The translations under genes were made by a program, and so were the position numbers. A stretch of 64,000 nt of DNA, taken from assembly GCA_007844125.1 (NCBI GenBank), contig CM017570.1, positions 48,518,212 through 48,582,211 on the forward strand, written 5' to 3'. A model generated the notes under the pieces. That model was not told where the DNA came from and did not search any database. It saw only the letters and a program-made list of their open reading frames with translations. Positions 49,140 to 62,100 of this stretch are shown piece by piece. Numbering within the stretch: the stretch's first letter is position 1; every line of letters starts with the position of its first letter. The stretch comes from Sinonovacula constricta. Lineage: Eukaryota > Mollusca > Bivalvia > Cardiida > Solecurtidae.

Positions 49140-52100
49140 ATTTCGACATATGTACGCTAACGCGCACGTAGTCTGTTTCAGTTGAATGGGTTAACTTTTA
49201 AAAAACGTGTCTCTTATCAAGAATACAAAGGTCTAGATTATGGACCCGAAAGTTCTGATCACAACAATGCCATGTTCTCGGTGTCTGTTTAGCTATTCAT
49301 CCGCATATTATCCGCCTATCTTGCATATCAAGAGGCAGTTGTCTAACATTTCAAACACCTCTAACTTAAACATCAATAATGCTCAAAAGTCATTTGAACT
49401 GTCTACCGATTTGTCTGCAATTTATGTATGCATGACAACTGGTAAAGTGTTACGTATCAATAACATCATACCGACACTTTGATTCTCGTGTTTGGAGTAT
49501 TGTTTCTATCAGCTTAAAATCATCTGCGTATATTTATGAACTACATAAAAATGTTTTATTTTCATTAGGATTGTTGTGTTTCAAGAAACCCATCAGGAAG
49601 TGCAAGGTTAAAGCTCTGTTTAACCGTTTTAAGCCCTGAAGCCAGTCTGCTGGCCAATAGACCGTTCGAAGGCTGAACGTGTTGTTTCTCTACTTTGTAT
49701 AATTTCTCGTCACAATTTTCCTGTAACTAATACGTTTGAGTGATCTTTGACCTTTGCCTATTCGAAGGTTAATATTTGTTAAAATATTCACAGGGACTTA
49801 TTGTCACATAAAAAGGTGCATCAACTAAGACTCACGTTTAACTGTCGTCGTAGAAAATAAGGTTTATAACGAATTTACATTTGAGATCATTTCAAATCTA
49901 CCAACATCTACACTTAGGACGGAAAAGTTCGGGTCAAGAAATAGTACACTCGTAGTAGAAATTGTAGTAGAAATCCTAATAAAGAGACGTTGTACGCCTT
50001 ACAGATTTTTTATCTTTCGCCTGGACTTTGTAGATATGTGTGTATAAGAGCACATCATTGAGGCCAAGGTTTTGGCTGTGATCAGATACAGTCTGCACGT
50101 TTGTGGAGTTCAGTAAACGTGACACTTTCTTTAAAAAATGAAACGTTTTTGTTTGAATGACTGAACAACCTAAACTAGTGGTAAAAACATGTTGCATGTT
50201 TTATCATTTTAAAATATCGCATATGTTTAATCTTGTGGACTCAAAACACGAAATGCCATTTATAAACAATAGCCTGTCTTATTAGACATATAAGATAACA
50301 TTGATTATTTTCTAAATAGTTAACCCACAACCAAGTGGGACACGTCCATAATAGTCCCGAGATATTTCCATGTTTGGCCATATGCCAGAAGAGATGTGGA
50401 TTTTAGCATTTTAATTGTATGTAAAACGGTAGTATATTATATGTATTTAAACGTATATAACTCTGTTACTGTTTTGCTTGCGGCAGCCTCCAATGTAATG
50501 ATAAGCTAAAAACTGCATTGCGATGATTACCAGCTGTCAAGTGTATTGAAGTACCTGTACATGCGTTAATTTTGTCTCGGCATGCTGCAAAGGATAACAG
50601 TAATATTGTAACATGTTAACACGAGATGATCAAATGATTATACTTTGCAATGTAGATATATAATAAATGCAGATTTATCCATGAACCAGCCGCAAATGGA
50701 CATCACTAAATTGTATAATAAAGAACAGGATTGTCACATTGTTATTAAAACGAGTGTTTTACTGGCTATGGATAATACTTTCACCTGATATAGATTGCGG
50801 TCTTACGCGTGGGGCCACACTTCCTTCTTCAGCTTTATACCAGGTTTACAACCTGGATCTAAATTTAGGTTGCATGTTCTGACAAAATAAAACAATAGAT
50901 TTTCGGTGAACCGTTTACTAAAGGTGGTCTACATACCATCTGTTAACTGGGAGCTTTGTTATTGTTTTTTTAACTCAGCATTTTTGGTAAATATGGTAGC
51001 ACTGCTCGTTATTACTTTTAAATTACACTCATATAAAACGTGGTGTATTTTATATACAAGTTTCTATGAACCAATGTTAGGAACTGTGTTGTAGCTTTTG
51101 TCCCAATGCATTCTGTATTTAGAAGAGGTGGTTGCTTTTCTGCTGAAGGTTTTCCAGCTTTCCAGTGCGTTGGACAATTGATTTACCAGGAAACATTTAA
51201 CGTTACCATTATTTGCACAGCTTTAATGGTTTACAGGCTTGAACCACAAAAACAGCGCTTTACCACCACATTGATTGACATTGATTTAAATTTTGACACT
51301 TTATGTGCCATTCTTATCTTACATATAAAGGTACCTAGCGTGTTGATGATCCGACATTAGTAAGTGACGTTATCAGACGGTAGCTCACAGGGAACATGGA
51401 AATCAACATGTAAATAATTAAAAGTTGTATGCATCTGAAATATCGGTTTGACATTGTTTACTCTATTATCGTGCGAAGGTCTAGGTTTCCCAGTATAGAC
51501 GAGTGCTTGCCTAAAATGCACGCAACCATTGTTTAAAAAAAATACAGTTACGTTCTAACTTATGATAAATTGTATGTACAAGGGGCATAAGTCTGTCCAA
51601 AGATTCCCTGGTTTAAGCGTACACGCCCAACGTATAATAACGCACAATTGGTCCTAAAGGTCTAAACGAGTTTAACCAATCGTTACTTTTTATAGCACAT
51701 TTTTGTTTCAGCATCGCCTGATAACAATATATTACAGTTGTTTAACACCTGATCCATTCAAGCGTAAAAATTGCCTCTGACCTATATAGGCATAGACGAT
51801 GTAAAACTCCATACTTTAACTTTTAAATCAGCAGGCGGATATCCTTCATTTGGGTTAATTGAACAATAGCACATTTAGTAATATGTTTGACAAAAATGAA
51901 AAAGAGTTGTCTTTGCGAATTTATAAAATTGTTATTTCCATTAGTATTGTATTACTAACTTGTATGTGTTTACATTATCAACATTGTGCTTTATTGGTGT
52001 CAGGTAGCCGCAGGGGTAACTTATTTATATTAAATATATAAAGAGAAACCTTTCGGAAATCCATTGCGAAGAATCAGAAAATGAATTGTCCTTAAAGGGC

Positions 52101-52467
52101 ATGCCATTTGAAAACATCCAATAGCAGCATTTACCTTTAAGGAAGTAATTTTGCAACGACTGCTGTAAGATTACATCTTAAGATACACGTGTCTGTACAG
52201 ATATGGTTAATCCTAGTACAATTCAGGATTTATGGTTGGCTGGCTGGATTAAATGTAACGTGTACCGTGTTTATATCTCTGGGGGTCATCAAACTGCTTG
52301 CATAACCGGCATGAATTTATCATAACCGTGTTCTGTAATTTGCCCCTTGAAACATAGTGAACCTCCATTTACCGATTGTTGTCATAAGGTCTAGATATAG
52401 CTTGGCTTTAAACAACTATGTATAGGTTTGAGTAAAGCTGTAATAGTTTAATAAGCGTTACATGATT

Positions 52468-52577
52468 TCATCATCATCATCACCATCGTCATCATCATCA
52501 TCATCATCATCATTATCGTCACAATCATCATCTTCTTTCCCATCATCATCGCCATCGTCACCATCACTATTATCATT
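52468..52577 (+). repeat. (CAT)n array in B copy 2
   Basis: About 110 bp of CAT with ATCG and CACCAT variants. Confidence 0.92.
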
Positions 52578-54196
52578 GCTGGTTTTAAATTTATATTGTA
52601 GAATTTAATTGCATGTTTGTAAATATATACTTTTCTAAAAAAAATGTGCGTTGGTATACCTGAAATCCTTTACAATGCAGTCACTCTACGTTATGTTTAC
52701 TAAAATGGTTTATTTTAGAGATGCTGTATCTATTTTAATACTTTAGTGATTTAGTCTTATCGTTATATATTTTAATCAGTTCTGATTTTATTGGTTTGCA
52801 TATTATTGGACCGCGCATGCATCTCTCATATTTCATGCTCATACACAAACACTGACCTTAGTACATGGTCTAACTAACGAGTCGGTTTAAGTTTCATCTA
52901 TAAAATGTATAGGCCGCCATTATGATACATTTTTACCGCGTTTGCTTATGTACACTTGACAAGCCTGTACTTCTGTTACAAGGATTAATGTTTTTTCATA
53001 TCAACTCCTCGACTCTACAACATACCTGTAAAATGTCAATCTGACAAGTACAGACACAGCTTAGATGTACTGTACTGTTTGGAGTGTTCCAGGTACGTAA
53101 AATGATATCGATTTGAAAACAGTTTTGACTATTTTGGCTACTTTTTCTAATTCGGTGGTTTTGCATATTATCCATCAGTAAAACATTCCAATACAACGTC
53201 ATGTTCAGTTGCTAATGGGAAAATGAGAGGTTAAGTAGCGATAACGTTTAATCTTAATTGCATATTGCTTCATCAATAATAGATTGTAAAGCTTTGCAAA
53301 CATTTTCTGACAAGGAGTGGGACATGCACCTTCTGAAATAGCGTCTTTTGAATAGTATGTTGTCTTAAAATACTGCGAAACGTGTTGTCTGATAGATGTA
53401 TGTTCTCTCTTTGGTATGTCAATATTTAGTCGTGTGACATTAACGACCGAAATTTCTATTTTAAACACAAATATATCCCACCATCTTTTGAACTGCTTAT
53501 CGACTTAGAAGTAATTTTATTGGCACTATGAGTTGTGCAAGAAAACTGTTTAGATATCACCTAGCTGTCATACCATACTGACTTAACTTCACTTTGGTTC
53601 GTTTGGTTTAGTTTTGATATGAGCTATAAATGATCAGCAAGTTTTCAGACGCGAAAACACTGGTATTGTCAAATGAAAAAAAAAACTCATATACATTTTA
53701 TCGGCTTTTGCGATAATTTCTCTTGCAGTTTTCCGAATATCAATACAGATTATTTAAGATTCCCATGGTGTTCTTTTCATGTTAAAATGCGTTCTTATTC
53801 AGATCAGCGAAATATATTATATTCCGTATATTGTCGGTACGTATAGAATGCGCTTATATTGCATTTGCACTGTGGTATGAAAATAGGTTAACTACGGTAT
53901 CAGTAACGTTGATTTTAAATACAAATATAAGATTAACAAGTGTTATATCGGTATATGCACTATTCATTTCAATGCCACGCAAGCTTAGGAAATGTTGACG
54001 TTATTGTTAACTATTTTGGCGAATATCAATATTTTGTATAAATGCATGTATAAAAGCAAGGATAAATGCAAGTATTGATTAGTTCAAACCTGTTCAGACG
54101 ATCCTTAATTGTTTCGTCAAACTCTCAATTAAATGACAACATAGATTACATGTACGTTGATATTTTTTACTATGGAAGTCTGGTAGTTATTTTGGT

Positions 54197-54197
<1 letters not shown>

Positions 54198-54227
<30 letters not shown>
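54198..54227 (+). repeat. Poly-T tract
   Basis: A run of about 30 T. The equivalent place in B copy 3 (63071-63080) has only about ten T. Confidence 0.92.
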
Positions 54228-54230
<3 letters not shown>

Positions 54231-54849
54231 TATGACATTGTTCATAATATTGTGTTTGGAATAAAACAGAGGGAAATCGTGAAAAGGTAGTGTTATTGCC
54301 TTATATAGCTAGTACAATGTTAACAAGAATACTTGTCTGGTGTAATGCATACCTTTGCTTATAGCAGAATATGCATCTTTAGTAACTTTATGCCTTGAAA
54401 TAAATGTTTATTTCCACGTTTCGTAAGCCATATATTTAATTCACAGAGACCTGGTACAAGTTGCAAAATGGCAATACTACAGGGACTTATGACGTATTCT
54501 ACATTTATGTGGACACACTTGGCAAATTGCTGCCTCCATGCCAAGTTTAACGAGGAGGAAGTAACCGATATTATACCTAAAGAAAAGACCTAAATGTAAT
54601 GCCCTGTATACATGTAAGTAATAGCAATTCTTGAAAGTGTATTTTTGGCAAACTTTATTTTTAAAGCTATAACAATAATCAAACGAAAAAATAATTAAAT
54701 GTAAATTAGATTAAACCGTAACGGGTCTTTGTAATTTATAGAATCTATATAATTAATGTTACTTTGTGTTTCTGTCCGGGTATGGACAGTCGTGAACTTA
54801 TGTTATCAAATTATCAATATTACGATAGAGTCAAATTAGATATCTTGTG

Positions 54850-55225
54850 CTTTTTACATTGTACAACTTTTCATCTCACCCATCTGATAACGCTGTCTGT
54901 TAATTTAAAGCAGTATGGCCACACTATAGAGTACATACCATATAAGAACATAGTTTTATCACTTATCACGTCATATTTCTATGTTTTAACTGCTGACTTA
55001 TTTCGATTTCTTTCCAAATGTCTGGCGTGTCCTATATTGCTGGCACATACTAGACAATATGAAGTAATATAAACGAGGCCCATAATTGTCCTGTTACTCA
55101 TTTGCATAAAGTTGTGATACACATCCTACGAAACTAAGCAACCGACTATATAATGCTGGCTGATAATTTAAATCAGTACTGTCACACTAAAGAGTATGTA
55201 TTGGCACATAGTTTTATCAGGTCAT
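54850..55225 (+). repeat. About 266-bp tandem duplication (partial, diverged)
   Basis: GCTGTCTGTTAATTTAAAGC and CACACTATAGAGTACATA near 54890-54940 recur as GCTGGCTGATAATTTAAATC and CACACTAAAGAGTATGTA near 55157-55203. ATAGTTTTATCA..TCATA follows both. The 102-codon frame at 54764-55072 covers only the first copy and is not preserved in the second, so it is probably accidental. Confidence 0.65.
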
Positions 55226-55229
55226 AGTT

Positions 55230-56499
55230 ATGTCCGGCTCTGAACAATACAACATGTAATACACGCAAGGTTTACACGCCAGACATAAGCAGTGTATGTA
55301 TTGATATTGACATCTTCATAATCAAAACACAAAGTGCTAAACGTGTCGTACTCTTAACTGAGACCGCTCCGCACGAGGTACACGTTCTACGTTGTAATCT
55401 GGTATAATGTACGATTAGCCTATAGTTACACAGCAAAGATCCAGTCTCAACTGGCTCTCACTTGAGTTATACGTTAAGATAGCACGAATTAGTGTTCGAC
55501 AACAATACTTTAAGGGCACTGTTACATACACATATAAACTTAAACACTTTTAACATAAATGTGTCTATCATATAAATTAAGTAGTAACAGTGTCACTTGT
55601 GGACCCCAAACGTATCAATGGTAACACGGGCAATTTTACTATGTACACAGGTTTGGTCGAAGGTATTGAACATGACCTTACCGTGCCACACTCGTCCCCA
55701 CGTCACATTTAATTGGAGATAGCAGGATGCCGTGAAACTTCAGCTTAGTACACCTATTCACAGATATGTCATTTGGATAGCTCGAAAGCAATAAGTTACA
55801 CCCTTGACCAACAAGACTATAATCGCCACATTTTCCCTGCTGCCATTGCCTCGGTTTCCAGCTGGGTAGACATTCCTCAACCCCCACCACTCACCCAGAT
55901 CCACAAATCTCGTATTCTTATTACAGTGTCAAGCCAGGTTTGCAACGTTCTATTTTTCAACGTTTTTATCATCGTTCATCGTTGACTGCAAAATTATTAG
56001 TTGTCCTAAATTTGCATAGACATTTAAACATATTATAAATATGAAACTGGTTAAAATGCATGTGTATTCGGATAAGTTAATTTATAATTCTGTACAGCAA
56101 AATGTGTTGTTATTATTTTTTTATTATACAATTTTATTGTTATAGTAATTACCAATAGTTCATGTTAAACATAACAAACTTTGAGATCGCATCAATGTGA
56201 ACAATAATATAATCCATAGCAATTAACATTACTGTAGCTCCTTTACTCATATACATTAGCCGGCTTTGTCATTATAAAGGTTTAAGCTGGCTTAAGATAA
56301 GCAACCGCTAATATTAAGCCAAAGGTCCTGCGATACAAGGACAGATCAACACAAATACAGTCAAGATATAAACAACTTAGCAAAGTCGGTACATCATCGG
56401 CACTAGGTAGGGCAAGGCCCCAGAACACGGGCTAGCGACATTTTAAACATTTTAAATGGTAGTTAGACATGGTAGTAATATAGCTCACTTGCTAACGAT
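55230..56499. other. AT-rich stretch, nothing recognised
   Basis: No gene, RNA or satellite is visible on either strand. Overlapping short frames at 55678-55985 on both strands have no recognisable motif. Confidence 0.4.
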
Positions 56500-56640
56500 T
56501 TAGCAAATATAAGTGCCGCTCCATGGCTGGGTTCAGATTCGAGATAATGTAACTAGTTTTGGTATCATGACAGGTGCTCACGGCATGCTATAAAGAGCTC
56601 TGTATCTATATATAGTCAATGACTGTTGGTGGGACAAACA
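56500..56640 (+). repeat. Interspersed repeat, second copy
   Basis: Copy of the repeat at 42180-42310 (CCATGGCTGGGTTC, GAGATAATGTAAC, GCATGCTATAAAG). See that entry. Confidence 0.55.
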
Positions 56641-59149
56641 GTCTAAGAAACAAACAAAGGAACAACACATTTTGTTGCCAAAACGAGTACACATCCGTTT
56701 ATGTATTATATGATTCCCATTTGACTTGTGTTTGTCTCCAATATGGCATAGTCATAATTTTAATTCTTTGATATATGTAGTGAAACAATATACCTTTTGC
56801 ATATTCACACACTGCGGATATTATCTCAAACTCACAATACAAAGTACATTTATATTAAAGGTACATGAAATAGGATAACATCATGTGACTAAATAGAAAC
56901 GTGTCCCCGTGTATGATATCATCCAGACACCATATGACCTATTGATAACATACATTAATAACACACAATGGGGAAAGTGTTACCTGAACGGATAACATCA
57001 TAATAATAAAATAAAATACACGCATTGGTGAATAACAATCTGACTTGCGACTTAAGAGCATAGTTATTCACTATCATTGTCAAACTGTATTCAATAATTA
57101 TCGTCGCTTATCTGTTAATATTGATTACTGCCAATATATAAATCAACTATTGCCGTTTGATTTGTGCAACATAAATTTCCATCGAAAATATCACTAGATG
57201 CATATTAATATAAAAGTTGCACAGAAACAATGGCAATACAGGAGACAAAAAGAGAACTCTCCAACGGGTACCACGCTGAAACAGTATGTCGCCGAGCCAG
57301 ACACCATGATTGCTTTTACCGGTCAAAAGAGTTGTAACCTCATCGGTGCATATACATTTCTCTACAGTAAACGTTCTTCCAGAGTTATTGTCCTTTATCT
57401 AGAGCTGCCGACTTGTTTTAACTTAACCTTAACGGAGAGTAATTCGAGTTTTTTTTTTTTTTATAAACAACATTTAAACATAATGTTCAAGAGTTTACTG
57501 TATTTATCTGCAAAGTGAATTAGGTAAATTAATAGTCAGCGAAATGTATGGTAATCAGTGTTTACTAATGGCGCTCTCTATATGATAGCTGGTAATCGAA
57601 AATCCATATGCGCGTGGTAATAGACTTTTATTAATTTAGTAAATAATGTAGTTATGCAGTCGGTAAAAGCTGGAACTAGCAATATGTCGGTAGCTTTTCT
57701 GTGCCGATGGGTGTCATTGAAGGATGCAGAAACAGTATATCAATATTTTAGAACATATATTAAGAACAGCACAAAATAGTGTCATCGAACAACCTATACA
57801 TGTTTAGACTGTTGTTGTTGTTAGCCGTTTTTCTGCCGATCATCAATAACTTCTCGAAGGTATCTGTACACGTATAGTTGATAGAATTGTCCAGATGCTG
57901 AGAGAGGTATAATACAGAATTCGTACCACTTCATCTTCGTATCACATTTATACGGTACCGATCTTGACAACTTCGCGCCATGGGGTGCATGTGTTGTCTT
58001 ACATTAACGAGAATTTTTAGATGTTTGATCGTTTATTATACCTCAGAATGTTTCAAAATAATTGGTAACAAAACTGAAATAACATCTTTAAAACACCTAA
58101 AATATGGAGTACAAGCGGTGCAGCATCTCCATCATACATGTGAAGGTTAATTTTCAACGCACTCACGTGATACCCGTCCTTTCCTTATATAACGTGTTTT
58201 ATTGTTTAACAACATCTGACAGTCATGTGTTACCCTCTATCAATAATTGTACATGTAAAATTGCCTGTGTCGAAATTACGAATTGGTAAAAAAAAAAAAA
58301 CGCATGTTGTACACATCCCGCCATAAAGATCCCTTCCATTAAAACCAATCCATATAATGGTTAAAACTTAGTTTACAGTATAAGTTCATACCCAGAACAC
58401 ATGGTCCTTACGTGCTAGGGAATAAAATGAACAATTGTGTTCATTATAGGTAATTCAAATGTATGTAACGGTGGCAAAATCGAAGACACAACATATATAT
58501 CCAAAATGTCTTTTATTTTTAACGTAAATAAGGTATATCCAATAGTGAACTTAAAAGATGTAGTTCGCCAACTAAGTAATGTTAACACTTTTAATGTAAT
58601 CTAGTGTGTATGACGTAAAAAGTTTAACCTGACTGGGTAGAAATCAAATCAATGGTAGTGCATCAAAAAGTCATATTCACACTTTTAAATGTAATCTGGT
58701 GCGTACGATGAGCAGAAAAAATATGTGGAATAACTAAGAATCCGTGGAGTCCTTGCTTAAGGGGCATTGGGGGCATCTCTTGGTTAATTTATGCTTGCAA
58801 AAACGAAAAACTAATTACATATACGCCTTATCAGGATTTTATATCTTGACTATTGACAATAAAAGAGTCGATACTTATTATATATTAATATTTTAAATTA
58901 TCATATTATAACACATATGAATATTAGCTAATACACTAAAACTGAAACAATATACGCATTGACATTTTTTTAAGATAAAACAACTTCTGAAAGACTGACC
59001 GACATATTTGCACGACTTAGCTAAAAGAAATTCACAAATGATGATTTGCAGATTTAATAAAGTTGCTGACTTTGTACATAGATGATTTTACCCGAACAGT
59101 CGTCGTGTTAATTGTGTTAATTGTAATCAAGCATGTTTACGTGCTGTTT
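56641..59149. other. AT-rich stretch, nothing recognised
   Basis: The 106-codon frame at 57198-57518 ends through a poly-T run (about 57451-57461) and has no recognisable domain. A 12-bp A run lies at about 58289-58300. No gene is supported. Confidence 0.4.
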
Positions 59150-62100
59150 GACATCTATACGCCAATGTGCACGTAGTCTGTTTCAGTGTAACTTGTTTAC
59201 CTCTCAAAACAGCCGTTCAAAATAACACGGTTCTAGATTATGGACTCGGAAGTTAAACTAAAACAAGGTACGTTGCGTTTACCCATGTTGTCAATGCCTG
59301 TTCATCTATTCCGGTATACTATCCGGCTATCTTGTGTATCAAAAGGCAGGTGTTTTAAAATACAAAAGAAATCTAACGTAAACATAAATAATTCTCACTA
59401 TCCTTTGGACAGCTTATCGCCTTACCTGTGATTGAATGCCATGATATGTGCATACAAAGTGTAAATTTATTAAATAATATTGATACCATACCTACAATAC
59501 AGCACTTTTGTTATCGTGCTTGGATTCATGTTTTTATAAGCCTAACAGAGTTTGCGCAGTTTTTATTTATGGAAATAGTTAAAACATATTCCCTCAGGTA
59601 AATACAGTCGGCAAAGCGTTTAAAATATGTCACTTACCAGCATCTGAATGGTGTCAACACTTAGCTTTAAAACGCCATAAGTAGATAAAGAACAGATTTA
59701 ATAAATAGTAACAGGTTTGTGTATTTTGAGAAGCAAATCAGGATCTGCAAAGGATGAAGCTCTGCACAACCGTGTTTTTAAAGCAATGAAGTCAGTCTGT
59801 TGGCAAACAGACCTTTCCGACGCTGTAAGTGTTTGGTTTTCTACTTTTTACAAGTCATCGTCATAAGTTTTATATTTGAGTGGTATCTGCTTTTTGCGCT
59901 TTTCAAAGTTTAATACATTTTAAAATACTCAAAGAAGCTGTTTTCTCATAAATATACATATGCCTTAACTAAGTTTCACGTTTAACTCTTGTCGTGGTTG
60001 TTATTATAACGAATTAACACTAAGATCTATACGTATAACGGCTATTCGGGTCATGAAGTGATACACACGTGTTATTGTAGAAGACATCCTGTTAAAGAGG
60101 CTGTTTATATGATACACCATTTTTATCTTTCTCCGCAACTTTGAGAATATATGTGTATTTGGTTCAATTAGAAAAAAGTATGTTTGACAGAAATTCGAAA
60201 GAGTTGCTGCATATTGATTTGTAAATTCGATATTTCAATTGGTACTGCATTTCTAACTTGAATAGGTAGGTGTTCTTCATCTTATCAAAATACTGTTTTG
60301 TTGATATCAAGCCCCGCACGATAAACTTATTAATGGGCAATTTATATAATGCAAACACTTTCAGACATGTTTGTCAAAGAATCAGAAAAAGGAATTTTCC
60401 TTGAACGACATGATATTTGAAAACATACTACAGAATCTACCTTTGAAGAAGTAAGTGTGCGACGACTGCTGTAAGATTAGCCCTAAAAATAAACGTGTCT
60501 GATGATAAATTATACTCCACTTCAGGATGTAAGTTTGACTGGCCGGATTTAATGTAAAGTGTTCATATCTCATGGAGGTCATCGAACTTTGCTGATAACC
60601 GGCTTGAATTTGTCACAACGTGTTCTGTAATTTGCTGAAACATATTGAAACTGCTTTTATCGATTGTTGTCATTAAGCCTAGTTTGTCATAAAAGTGCCG
60701 TCTTTTTTCTATTACCTTAGATGTATCTTGACATAAACAACTATGTATAGGTTAGGGTTAAGTTGTTAGATTTAATTGTGTAAGGAGCTTTCCGTTGTTG
60801 GGAGTTTTACTTTGATTTGGGGTGTTTCCGTGCATACTTTCTGATCATCATAACCATCATCATCCTCCTCCATTATCATCATCACTAAAATCATCAGCAA
60901 CATCATTAAACCATCATTAAAACCACCACCATCATCACCGTCATCATCATCATCATCATCAGCAGCAGCATGTTTGTAAGTATAGCATTCTGATAAAACA
61001 TGTTCGTGTATATAACTGAAATCCTTTACAATGCAGTCACGCTACGTTTTGTTATCACATTTTGAAGACAACGACACATATGGTTTATTTTATAGATGCA
61101 GTATGTATTTTAATGCTTTAAATTAAAATAGCGTGTCTTATCATTGTTTATATTTAGGTCTTATTTGATTAATATTAGTGTCATTTGTAACCTGTATAGG
61201 TCGCCATGATTGTATATGGTTGAATATGAACACTTGACTAGCGTGTACGTCCATGACAATGAAGAATGCATATTTCAAATAAATTACAAATCTCGACTTT
61301 ACAACATATCTGTAAGATACCATTCTTACAAGCGTAGACAAAGCTCAAGTGTACATTTCTCCCTGGGGATTTCCCGGAAGGTAAATTAATATCGGCTGTT
61401 AGTTTAAATGCAGAGTTAACTATCTTGCACTTCGATGGTTGTACATATAATCCATTCTCGCCCGTAAACTATTCCACTCCACAGTCTCAGTTACAAATGG
61501 GTTGTTATGACTGGTGTCGATATCTAAAATTTATTTATAAAATGACAACTTTACTAAACGACGAAATGGGGTTAAAGAAAGATCAAGCCAGCAACAAACT
61601 AGTACAATAATGTTTTATTTTAATACAGAATTAAATCTATGGCGTAACAAAATAATTACAAATGTATGAGAAACAGTTTGAGAATGCAAATAAATGTTTT
61701 CTTACAGTTTGTCCCTTTAGTAGGTGTCCTTTTAATAGTCTAATTAATAATCCAACGTCTAATAATCCTGAAGAGTTTACGGTGGAATGTCCACGTAGAT
61801 ATGCACAGTTGAAATAATCCATGGATGAACAATACACGAATGTAATTATTATAATTCCAATTAGAAAACTTTAATATTTATGTCACTGTAGAATATACGT
61901 CCACGTAAGTTCTTACACAGAAAGTTTTAATATAGAAGCTTTAAGTATTTCAAAACTATATGCTCCAACCTAAACATAAATCGGCTAACAAACCCAACGC
62001 ATTTCTAGAACATAGAAGTCTGCACAACATTTACGAAACCCAGTTAAAAATAAACAAATGCATTTTCGAGAATGATCCTTTTCCTTCCAGCTGTTACGCG

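Larger units (their letters stand above)
49140..54300. repeat. B-family duplicate copy 2 (no gene recognised)
   Basis: Corresponds collinearly to 59150-63060. GCACGTAGTCTGTTTCAGT lies at 49164 and 59170, TCTAGATTATGGAC at 49232 and 59232. The AAGCTCTG..CCAGTCTG block lies near 49610 and 59770, and CGACTGCTGTAAGATTA at 52157 and 60461. The CAT array lies at 52468 and 60844, CACCTAGCTGTC/TACCTAGCTGTC near 53560 and 62530, and CAAACCTGT.CAGACGATCCT near 54090 and 62985. Open frames, including the one starting at the shared ATGGAC, diverge and are not conserved between the copies. Confidence 0.7.

Noticed and set aside
54764..55072. 102-codon + frame
   Set aside because: Lies in the first half of a diverged tandem duplication whose second half does not keep the frame. 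No domain is recognised.
57198..57518. 106-codon + frame
   Set aside because: No recognisable motif, runs through a poly-T stretch, and has no conserved paralogue frame. Consistent with chance.
49232..59431. Frames starting ATGGAC at 49240 and 59240 in both B copies, possible conserved small protein
   Set aside because: The shared start is part of general DNA similarity. The encoded residues diverge quickly and frame lengths differ, with indels not in threes.
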